Source: Tetrapyrgos nigripes (lineage: Eukaryota; Basidiomycota; Agaricomycetes; Agaricales; Campanellaceae). From it: DNA of 64,000 bases. A program made the position numbers and the translations under genes. Below are positions 9,657-19,560 of the stretch, piece after piece. Under the pieces are notes generated by a model. It did not search any database, was not told the origin of the DNA, and saw only the letters and a list, made by a program, of their open reading frames with translations. Numbering within the stretch: position 1 is the stretch's first letter; the number at the start of each line of letters is the position of its first letter. The stretch covers positions 186,001 to 250,000 of the forward strand of contig JAACJM010000099.1 in the NCBI GenBank assembly GCA_013368315.1, written 5' to 3'.

Positions 9657-12080
9657 AAGTGTCAAGACAGACAAGGCAGACAAGGCAGACAAGGCAGACG
9701 GAGCAGACAAGGCAGACAAGGCAGACAAGGCAGACGGAGCAGACAAGGCAGACAAGGCAGACAAGGCAGACGGAGCAGATGAAGCAGACGGAGCAGATGA
9801 AGCAGATGAAGCGTGGTACATCTGCCCCATCTGCCTTGTCTGCCCTGTCTGCCTCGTCTGCTCCATCTGCTCCGTCTGCCTTGTCTGCTCTGTCTGCTCT
9901 GTCTGCCTCGTCTGCCTCGTCTGCTCCGTCTGCCTCGTCTGCCTTGTCTGCTCCGTCTGCCTCGTCTGCCTTGTCTGCTCCATCTGCCTTGTCTGCTCCG
10001 TCTGCCTTGTCTGCTCCATCTGCCTTGTCTGCCTTGTCTGCTCTGTCTGCCTTGTCTGCCTTGTCTGCTCTGTCTGCCATGTCTGCCTTGTCTGCTCTGT
10101 CTGCCTTGTCTGCCTTGTCTGCTCCGTCTGCCTTGTCTGCCTTGTCTGCCTTGTCTGTCTTGACTGCCTTGTCTGCTTCGTCTGCTCCGTCTGCCTTGAC
10201 TGCTCCGTCTGCTTCGTCTGCCTCGTCTGCCTCGTCTGCTCCATCTGCTCCGTCTGCCTTGTCTGCTCTGTCTGGTCCGTCTGTCTCGTCTGCCTCGTCT
10301 GCTCCGTCTGCCTCGTCTGCCTCGTCTGCTCTGTCTGCCTCGTCTGGCTCGTCTGCTCCGTCTGCCTCGTCTGCCTCGTCTGCCTCGTCTGCTCCATCTG
10401 CCTCGTCCGCCTCGTCTGCTCCGTCTGCCTTGTCTGCCTTGTGTGCTCCGTCTGCCTTGTCTGCCTTGTGTGCTCCGTCTGCCTTGTCTGCCTTGTCTGC
10501 TCCGTCTGCCTTGTCTGCCTTGTCTGCCTTGTCTGTCTTGACTGCCTTGTCTGCTTCGTCTGCTCCGTCTGCCTTGTCTGCTCCGTCTGCTTCGTCTGCC
10601 TTGTCTGCCTTGTCTGCTCCGTCTGCCTTGTCTGCTCCGTCTGCCTTGTCTGCTCCGTCTGCCTTGTCTGCTCCGTCTGCCTTGTCTGCTCCGTCTGCCT
10701 TGTCTGCCTTGTCTGCTCCGTCTGCCTTGTCTGCCTTGTCTGCCTTGTCTGCCTTGTCTGTCTTGACTGCCTTGTCTGCTTCGTCTGCTCTGTCTGCCTT
10801 GTCTGCTCCGTTTGCTTCGTCTGCCTTGTCTGCCTTGTCTGCTCCGTCTGCCTTGTCTGCTCCATCTGCCTTGTCTGCTCCGTCTGCCTTGTCTGCTCCG
10901 TCTGCCTTGTCTGCCTTGTCTGCTCTGTCTGCCTTGTCTGCCTTGTCTGCTCCGTCTGCCTTGTCTGCCTTGTCTGCCTTGACTGCCTTGTCTGCTTCGT
11001 CTGCTCCGTCTGCCTTGTCTGCTCTGTCTGCTTCGTCTGCTCCGTCTGCTGCCTCGTCTGCCTCGTCTGCTCCGTCTGCCTCGTCTGCTCCGTCTGCTTC
11101 GTCTGCTCCGTCTGCTGCCTCGTCTGCCTCGTCTGCTCCGTCTGCCTCGTCTGCCTCGTCTGCTCCGTCTGCCTCGTCTGCCTCGTCTGCCTCGTCTGCT
11201 CCGTCTGCCTCGTCTGCCTCGTCTGCCTCGTCTGCTCCGTCTGCCTCGTCTGCCTCGTCTGCTCCGTCTGCCTCGTCTGCCTCGTCTGCTCCGTCTGCCT
11301 TGTCTGCCTTGTCTGCTCCGTCTGCCTTGTCTGCCTCGTCTGCTCCGTCTGCCTCGTCTGCCTCGTCTGCTCCGTCTGCCTCGTCTGCCTCGTCTGCTCC
11401 GTCTGCCTCGTCTGCCTCGTCTGCCTCGTCTGCTCTGTCTGCCTCGTCTGCCTCGTCTGTTCTGTCTGCCTCGTCCGCTCTGTCTGCTCTGTCTGCCTCG
11501 TCTGCTCTGTCTGCTCTGTCTGCCTTGTCTGCCTTGTCTGCTCCGTCTGCCTTGTCTGCTCCGTCTGCTCCGTCTGCCTCGTCTGCCTTGTCTGCTCCGT
11601 CTGCCTCGTCTGCTCCGTCTGCTCCGTCTGCTTCATCTGCTTTTGTCTGCCTCGTTCGCTCTGTCTGCTCTGTCTGCCTCGTCTGCTCTGTCTGCTCCGT
11701 CTGCCTTGTCTGCCTTGTCTGTCTCGTCTGCCTTGTCTGCTTCCTCTGCTCCGTCTGTCTTGTCTGCCTCATCTGCTCCGTCTGCCTCGTCTCCCCCGTC
11801 TGCCTTGTCTGCCTTGTCTGCTCTGTCTGCCTTGTCTGCTCTGTCTGCCTTGTCTTGCTTGTCTGCCGAGGAGGCAGACGAGGCAGACGGAGCAGATGGA
11901 GCAGAAGAGGCAGAAGGAGCAGACGGAGCAAACAAGGCAGACAGAGCAGACAAGGCAGACAAAGCAGACAAGGCAGACAAGGCAGACGGAGCAGACAAGG
12001 CAGATGAGGCAGACGGAGCAGCGACAAGGCAGACAGGGCAGACAAGGCAGATGGGGCAGATGTACCACACTGAGCAGACG
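9657..12080. repeat. 2.4-kb minisatellite of 9-bp units with two strand switches
   Basis: The array is built of variants of GACAAGGCA (also GACGGAGCA, GACGAGGCA, GACAGAGCA). On the plus strand the purine-rich version occupies about 9660-9812, the complementary TCTGCCTTG version about 9823-11868, and the purine-rich version returns from about 11870 to 12062. The junction sequence starting GTGGTACATCTGCCCC at 9814 recurs as its exact inverse ending at 12067, for about 41 bases. Since no 9-mer contains a stop in any frame, very long open frames exist in most frames of both strands (Ser-Ala-Leu/Pro, Thr-Glu-Gln-Arg and Ala-Asp-Glu repeats); they are a by-product and I do not call a gene. Confidence 0.95.
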
Positions 12081-12351
12081 AAGATGACAACGCAGACACA
12101 GTAGTCTCCCCTTTTCCTGTCCAGCCTGAGCTGTCTATTTATATTCAGTAACATTTAAATAACCTGGTTGAATGAATTCATTGTATTACATCCTGTAAAT
12201 TTTCAGTAAGCCCTTCTGTATTACTTAATTGACATGCACTGCAAATCCATCCAACAAGTCTCTTGTAAGTCCATTGGATATACATGATGACTTACAAAAT
12301 AGTCACTTTTCAGTAAAGTCATTGTAATGTCTTGTGACTTACAAGTGTCTT
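12081..12351. other. No gene; transition into the dyad array
   Basis: AT-rich sequence with several TTGTAAGTC and ACTTACAAG tracts that resemble the spacers of the array that follows. No coding signal is seen. Confidence 0.4.
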
Positions 12352-13400
12352 ACTGTGACCAGTCTGTCACACTGTATATTCTCCATTTAGCATGCAGGTT
12401 TCTTCCAGAGACTTACGAGATAGACTTCTAAAACCTGCATCTTGTAATTCCCTTGTAAAATCACAAGTCTTTCTAGGGTATTACTGTGACACAGATGTCC
12501 CTCCATAACTTCAGTGTAAATATGAGCAGTCTTACCCAAGACTTTCAAGTTCTACCTTCTGGTAAGTCCTCTGTAAATTTTACTTGGTTTACAAATTGTC
12601 TTACTGTGACATTATCTCACACTGTAATACCCTGGTATTTCAGTTCTGTTTTACAAGAAGACATACTGTGACAAAAAAGTCACCTTGTAATTCCACTGTA
12701 TGCTCTTCAATGCTATACTGTGACAAAGCCTCACACTGAAAGTCTATGGTATGTCCTTGCAGCTTACAATGGTCTTTCAGAATAGTCCTCATTTTTTGTC
12801 TATTTTGTAATACACTTGTAAGTCAAGCCAACTTACATATTGATTGGTTCCCCATAATACTCCTGTAATACTCCAGTAAGGCTGAGGATTTACCTGTGTT
12901 TGTAGCAAATGTTTCTTGTAATTCCTTCATAATACAGCTAGTCTTACAAGTGTATTACTGTGACTTGATTGTCACTTTGTAAATTTCCTGCAGATTTTGC
13001 TTCCTTGTAAGTCCTTTGTAAATCTCTCTTGCCTTACTGTTTGTCATACTGTGATTATCTGTCACACTGAAATACTCCAGTATTTCCTATGTGTCTTACT
13101 ACATGACATATTGTGACAAAAAGTCACTCTGAAATTCCTGTGTAATTCCACAGTATATCCACCAAGGGTATACAGTGACAGCAAGTCACACTGAAAGTCC
13201 ATGGTATTTCTTTGTGACTTACAATGGTCATACAAGGTTGTTCTAATTTTTTCTGTCTCTTGTAATACTAATGTATGACAAGGAGTCTTACATATTGATT
13301 GGCTTGGTGTAATACTCTTGTAAAACCTCAGTAAAGCAGAGGATTTACAAGTGTTTGCACCCAGTGTGTAATTCATTTTTTGTAGGTTTTGCTGGACCCA
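12352..13400. repeat. Degenerate satellite of GTGAC..GTCAC dyads, about 455-470-bp higher-order period
   Basis: The motif TACTGTGAC, usually followed after 5-8 bases by GTCAC(ACTG), occurs near 12352, 12481, 12601, 12663, 12715, 12953, 13046, 13109 and 13171. Blocks at about 12590-12950 and 13040-13400 align along their length (for example CTTACATATTGATTGG near 12829 and 13290), showing an old duplication. The frames are closed, so this is non-coding. Confidence 0.75.
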
Positions 13401-13587
13401 TAAACACAAATGCAAAAACTTCGCTCAGCTCCTTTCTTGATGGTGGTAGCACCTGATGAACAGTTGCAGTTGGATTTGCAAACATAACTGCATTTGCTAT
13501 GAGTTTGCCTCTGCCAGATTTGACTCGAACTACGCATATATTGTGCCTAATTCATGCTATAAGAAGTGACTCTGCATAAGTCAAATC
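13401..13587. other. No gene recognised
   Basis: Short non-coding stretch between the dyad array and the truncated minus-strand frame; the break point of the Helitron-like fragment lies here. Confidence 0.3.
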
Positions 13588-15509
13588 TTAAAGTTCTTTA
13601 GGAACTTCCCCAATCCATTGCCACTGACCATTTGCAAGGGTTTTGATCAGAACATGATTATTTTTGAGAGAGGTGTCACATTCAGCACAAATAAATTTAC
13701 ATCCTAACGCTAATATTGGCTCAGTCAAACTTTCCACTGCCTCATTGTTATGTCTTCGTTTTTTTCTTGTCACATAGGGCTGAACTAGCAGGTCTCTATC
13801 AAATACTGATTTATCAAGTGTCTTTGCTTGACTGCTCTTCAAAAATTTCTGGTGAACAGAACTTACTGATACCATTGAGTATTTGATGTCGTAACTTGAA
13901 AGTTGGCAGCTTTGGAGGAAAGGATCCATTTTCTTCATTACGAGGCTGAGTTCTTTACACTCCGTTTCCATGTGTGGCAGTGCATATTCATCCCGTCTCC
14001 TCCCGTGCTGTTGTTTCCGGTTTCCTCTGAGTCCTTGCCCATATCTGCAGCCCCTGCATTTCTTAACATGACCAAACAACGGTGTTGTCTCAATATCTTT
14101 GTGACCAGTAACAAAAGTTTCCAATCTCAATCTTTCATTTTGTTGTCTTTTTTCTTTGTCTTGTTCTTTTTTTATTGCGTTCCTTTCTCTTTTGCTCTCT
14201 TTCATTTTTGTTATCTTTCTCTCTCTCAATCTCTTGTCTTCTTCATCGCTTCCTTTCTTTTCTTTTTTCCTCCCTTCTCTCGATCTCTTGTCTTCTTCTT
14301 TGTCGCTTGCTTTCTTTTCTTTTTTCCTCTCTTTTCCTCAACAGTTCACATGTTTGCTTATTGTCCAGTTTTGGGCCACTGCACCTCATCTGGCTTCTTC
14401 CCACTCCAGTAAAAAGAAAACCTGTGGCCTCGTACTTGCCACGCGCAGCGTTGGCCCACATCCCTTTCATTAAGGAGGGTATTGTCAAGTATATTATTGA
14501 AGCATCTTTATGAGGCCAAATGAAATGAGGCTGAGTTCTTTACACTCCATTTCTGCGTGTGGCAGTGCATATTCATCCTGTCTCCTCCCGTGCTGTTGTT
14601 TCCTGTTGCCTCCAAGTCCTTGCCCATATCCGCAGCCCCTGTATTTCTTAACATGACCAATCAACAATGTTGTCTCAATATCTTTCTGACCGGTAACAAA
14701 ATTTTCCAATCTTAATCTTTCATTTTGTTGTCTTTTTTCTTCTTTTGTTCTTTTTTTATTGCTTTCCTTTCTCTTTTGCTCTCTTTCATATTTCGTTATC
14801 TTTCTCTGTCTTGATCTCTCGTCTTCTTCATTGCTTGCCTTCTTTTCTTTATTCCTCTCTTTCCTCAACAGTTCACATGTTTGCTTATCATCCAGTTTTG
14901 GGCCTCTGCACCTCATCTGGCTTCTTCCCACACCAGTAAAGAGAAAATCTGTGGCCTCGTACTTGCCACGTGCAGTGTTGGCCCACATCCCTTTCATTGA
15001 ACAGATTTTTTTGTAGTAGAAATTTTCTGTATTTCCTTTTGTATTTTTAGTTTAGGTACAAAGACATAGTGGAAAGCCCTGCATGAAGTTTCACATGTGT
15101 GAGTGGAAAGGACCTGTCTGATAGCTTCAGTGAAAGATTTCTTTGGTAGTATAATATTATGTTTTTTAACCAGCACTTGCAATTTCTTTAGTGATAATTG
15201 TGTGACAACTAGATGGAGTGGGATATTGTCACATAAGATGTAGTTTGTATATTGAGGTGTTTGGATTGACTGCTGGGCTACATCAGCTAGCTCAAATTCA
15301 GACTGATCTGACAAGCTAGCCTTTTCCTCTAGCTGCATAAAAGTGATATGAGGCTTTAGCAATTCATAAGTTATTGGTTTGGGCTTCCCTCCATCTATCA
15401 GATGAGACATATATACTCTCTGTGAAATTAAGCAAGGATTTTGACTGTAGCTAAGTCGCTTGCATAAATTCTGATAATCATGTCTACACAAAAGAAATCT
15501 GATTGTCAA
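13588..15509 (-). pseudogene. Fragmented Helitron-associated protein (DUF6570-like N-terminal part) with internal duplication
   Basis: Four minus-strand frames follow one another: 15509-14994, 14997-14494, 14488-14243 and 14229-13588. The last carries ILALGCKFICAECDTSLKNN and a GQWQWIGEVPKEL ending, which resembles the Cys-containing, tryptophan-tipped segment preceding the Rep domain in basidiomycete Helitron proteins. A Lys/Arg/Glu-rich coiled stretch and the block MKGMWANxARGKYEAT occur twice, in copies offset by about 530-585 bases. The Rep and helicase domains are absent to the left, so it is truncated. The family call is from memory of the motif and is moderate only. Confidence 0.45.
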
Positions 15510-15671
15510 GAACAGGTCAGGCTGGGTACTGGTAACCTCTCAGGCCACCACACAGAGGCAATAGACAATAACAAGGCAGGTAGAATAGATAGATAGTGAG
15601 TAAGCCAAAGGTAGGCCTATGTCAACATAGTACTGAGCCAAGCTGAGCAGTATGGATCTAAGGGATACAAG

Positions 15672-16053
15672 TGTAAGGGGACAGTTTCCTTTTTCCTTCC
15701 CTTCTCCTTTAGGACTTGTTTGTTCTTGTTTTATCTGGACTCCATTAACTTGTTTATCCCTGTTTCATTGTTTCATCATCTGTCATTCATTGTTCATCAT
15801 TTGATCTCTCATCATTCTACCTTTCTATTACTTTGTTTCAACTGTACAGTTTTGTAGATCTTTTCCCAGGCCTTCATACAAGTATATATACCCCTTCCCT
15901 GCAGGTGAGTATCCTTGAATTTTTCTCTTTGGATCTCCTCCTGCAGGTGCGTAGTATGTCAGCCTTGTATCTTCTAGTTCTGATTTATATATCTTTGGAT
16001 CTCCTCCTGCAGTTGTTGAGTGATTGCCTCATGTGTCAGGAGTCGCCCTTACA
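15672..16053 (+). mobile_element. Solo LTR, 382 bp, with perfect target duplication
   Basis: It begins TGTAAGGGGACAG and ends CGCCCTTACA, terminal inverse copies (TGTAAGGG/CCCTTACA). The five bases before it (15667-15671) and after it (16054-16058) are both ACAAG, a perfect target-site duplication. No internal retroelement sequence is present, so it is a solo LTR left by recombination between two LTRs. It contains two copies of CTTTGGATCTCCTCCTGCAG. A second, inverted relative lies at 58320-58693. Confidence 0.85.
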
Positions 16054-16058
16054 ACAAG

Positions 16059-17674
16059 TGGACAGACTAAGGAACCTATCTACAAAGCCATGTAGTAAAT
16101 ATACAAAAGTGCGAAGCTAGATCAGCAGGTATCTGATGGAGACAACCATAGGATGATAGTCATGTGTCTAAGTGATGTCAATATGTGCAGTAGAAGCAGA
16201 TATGATCTGTCAGTCAGATAAATGATGTATCAAAGAAGATAGAATTCATAGGTACCAGGAGATGAGATCTAGAACAAAAGAAGTAGAAGGAATGGAGGAC
16301 AGGGTCTGGAAGCGAAGACAGGAAGGGATTCATGACAACTATGGAGAAAGGAAGAACCATGGAGAAACACCTGGAAGAACTATAGAAGTGACAGGAACAA
16401 AGGAAGCGAAGCAAAGAAGAAGGAAAACAAAGAGAAACAAGATCTAGATAAGCCAAAGTTCTGGAAAGAAGACTAGAAGTAAAAGGAATGATGGAAGCAA
16501 AGCAAAGAAGAAGTAAAACAAAGAGGAACAAGATCTGGATAAGCCAAAGTACTGGAAAGAAGACTAGAAGTGAAAAGAATGAAGGAAAACAGGGTTTGGA
16601 GATGAAGGCATGAAGAGATTAGGAACAGCAACATAATTTCAAGCCTGAGGTCATGAATACAAAGCAGGAGGTCATATTTAAGGATAAATATGGGATTTGA
16701 TTTGTCTGTGACATAAAAATACTGCTGACTTTGGTTATTGTCATACTTTAGGAAAGCATCTGTTTTGATCTCACAAGCTTTTGTAATTGAATGAAATTTT
16801 GGGGAACTTGACATCCCTCCATAATGGTAAACCATAGATTTAGTATCCATTTGTTCACATAAATGCAAAATAATTTCCATTGGACAGTGCAAAGTGAGGT
16901 TGACTGCAATCTGTAATACCATTGGTATATGAATCTATGCTGTTGGAACAAATGACAAACCTCTGGTTTCTGAATGTTTAACTTTGAATAAAGTGGTTTG
17001 GCAGGAATAGATGGCACATAGACTTGTTGAGGACTAGCACTCTGAAACTGGTGTAAGAAAGTGAGGAGCACTGAGAAAATCAGGTAGAGGGAAGTAACAA
17101 TGAGCATAGTTGTGAGACATGGTAAGGGCACAATATGGTACAATGTGGTTCGAGTCACAGACGTGGCAATTGATTTGATGACTCAAATGCACAGACAATC
17201 CTGATGGTCCCAATGTGGAGTCAGAAAAGCGATGTATTGACATTTGGTAGGCATTGTGTGAGCTTTACAGCCATCATATCTAACAATAAGAACTAGATAA
17301 GTACTACTTAAATGTGTTGAGATATTATTATTTACACAAGTCTAATGGCTAGCTGGAGCATAAGCCCAAGTCCTACCCACCCTACCTATACACCTATGAT
17401 CTGACTATGTCAGGGAGGTCAGGTCTCCTTGGTCATGTTTCGATGAACTGGCGATCCCAGTGAGAAGTTGATCCTCCCACAATTCATCCTAACTCAGACC
17501 TTTTTTACCTCCTTTTTTCCATCCACTATTTATATACTTGCACTCGTTCTAAGGTCCCCAACCTTGGACTCCTTCCTGCCTTTCTTCGTTTATACTCTTT
17601 TGTCTCCAACAAACATCTCTTCTATCATTCTACCCCTTTTGTATAGTGATGGGAGTTGTTGATGTTTTAACAAC
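16059..17674 (-). other. Unclassified coding-like fragments and a 91-bp duplication
   Basis: Minus frames at 16473-16922, 16748-17158 and 17034-17243 contain cysteine and histidine pairs (NCHVCDSNH) and look like decayed exons of one protein, but I do not recognise it. A block at about 16405-16495 is repeated at 16498-16590 with a 91-base period (CAAGATCT at 16438 and 16529). The remainder, 17244-17674, has no gene I can support. Confidence 0.3.
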
Positions 17675-19560
17675 ATGCAGATCACCCCGTTGCTGTTTGG
17701 TTGCCATCAGGTGAGGCATATTCATCAACACTCAAAATTCAATGCCACTCAGAACTCTCCTATTCGTTCAAATAATCCACCATCAAATGATACCATTTCA
17801 TCTCGTGGCATACTTGGTCTAAGGCCTAAATATGTTAGAGAATTCCTCTGGGCTGAAGATGAGTACTCTATTCCACTATCTTCAGCTAGATCTACCAAAT
17901 TTCTACCCCCAGTACCTCGTCCTCCTATCAACGAGATAAATAAATCAACAGTGTGGTCCACTATTCACCAACACAACCATCTTTTTCGAATCACTACTCC
18001 TATACAAGTCAACACTTTCCAATCCCTTCTATCCCTTCATCCCAATCAACCCTTTGTTAAATCCATCTGCTGGTCTCTGCATCATGGCTGTTGGCTGTGG
18101 GCATGCACTGAGAGCATCCCTTTTCCACTTTGCATTGATAATTCCCACCGTCCTCTCAGAGATCAATCCCACATCAACTTCATCCAAGAACAACATGACT
18201 TGGAGATTTCACTGGGTTGATTCCCACCTTCATTTGGTCCAGATTTACTCCCTGGAATGACTGCAGTTCCTATCAGAGTAGTCCCTAAACCTCACTTGGA
18301 CAAGCTTTGGCAGGGGAATTCTCCCCTAATTCCCTTATATCGAAATCAGATGCTAGGGTACAGCTCGACACCCTTCGACACCTTGCAAAAGCAGTCATTA
18401 ATGCCCAGCAGAAATACAGACCTAATTTTCACCTCATGGTATTCAAGTCTGATGGTTTGCAAGCATATCAGTGGTTACCCATGCACCCATTATGGCAGTT
18501 ACACCAAATAATCACTATTAATGGCCAGAGACACATTGATCATTGTAACAACTTTGGGAACTGTGCAGCTGGGTGTATTTGGTGCAATTTCTCTGCCCTT
18601 GTCATCTGGATAGTGACTTTTGTCTGGTTTCTTGCTGACATCTTCCATTATGTTGATGACTGCTTCTTGTGGGAGTTCGAGGGGAACATGTTGTGGTATG
18701 AACCATACAAAAAATCCTTTCCAAAAAAGCAGACCCAGCTCCTTCTCCTTTTTGACACTTTGGGCATTCTGCATGACGAACTGAAACAAGAATGGGGACT
18801 CCAGCTTGTCATCATCAGTTTTCATTTTGACCCTAATGCCATGACCATCTCACTCCCTGTGCAATCCAAAATCGAGCTTGTACAAGTCATATGCAGACAA
18901 CTTCCCCTTCGGGATTTCGAATGCATGGGTGGTTGGATACAGTGGTCATTCAACGTTACACCCCTCCTTTGTCTCAGACTCTGCACTTTATACGAAAAGA
19001 TGTTGGGCAAGACTGAACCTTTCCAGCTGATCTGGATCAGTGTAGCCCTTTGTCAGGAGCTATTGTGGATCACTGAGCATTTAGAACACTCCAACAGTGT
19101 CCTCATGCTAGAGGCTATCGAGTGGGGCATTCAAAATGCAGACTTGGTCTTTTTCACAGACGCTTCAGGCACTGGAATCAGTATTTGGTGTCCTGAACTA
19201 GGGCTAGCTTTCCATTCCATCATTGAAACCCCTGATCCTACTCACATCTTCTATTTCGAAGCCCTGGCTGTCCTATCAGCTCTGGAAATTGTGAAATCTT
19301 TGCCTCAATATCACTGAATTGTCATATTCACTGATAACACAAACACTGTTCACATGTTCAACTCACTTCATGGTAAGTCTTGATACAATCCCATTCTGAT
19401 CTCCCCTATGAACATTCTGATAGAACACAACATCCAGCTATGAGTATTGCACATCCCAGGGCACGAAAATTCCATCGCTAATGCCCTTTCCTGTCACCAG
19501 CTCAAAGTTGTCCAAAAACTCTACCCTCTCTGCTCAATTTCTACCTTCACTCCCCCTATC
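17675..19560 (+). pseudogene. DIRS-like retroelement reverse transcriptase/RNase H, broken
   Basis: Successive plus frames read as one protein: a leader with TTPIQVNTFQSLL and HPNQPFVKSICWSL, then PFGPDLLPGM-like and VVPKPH, then MVFKSDGLQAYQWLPMHPLW, the catalytic YVDDCF, DPNAMTISLPVQ, RDF..GGWIQWSFNV..LLCLRL, and RNase H-like FFTDASGTGISIW and HIPGHENSIANALS. This order is typical of the basidiomycete RT usually found with tyrosine-recombinase retroelements. In-frame TGA codons lie at 18218-18220, 19315-19317, 19381-19383 and 19441-19443; a small deletion with frame change lies near 18290-18320. No recombinase gene is seen downstream. It is non-functional. Confidence 0.8.

Noticed and set aside
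9605..12007. Very long open frames (up to about 800 codons) as real genes
   Set aside because: They arise because the 9-bp units contain no stops; both strands and several frames are open equally, and ends have no start or splice context.
13903..14513. Plus-strand Phe/Ser/Leu-rich frames
   Set aside because: Antisense of the Lys/Arg/Glu-rich minus-strand coding tract; low complexity only.
17140..17165. tRNA B-box-like GGTTCGAGTC
   Set aside because: No A box or acceptor stem could be paired around it.
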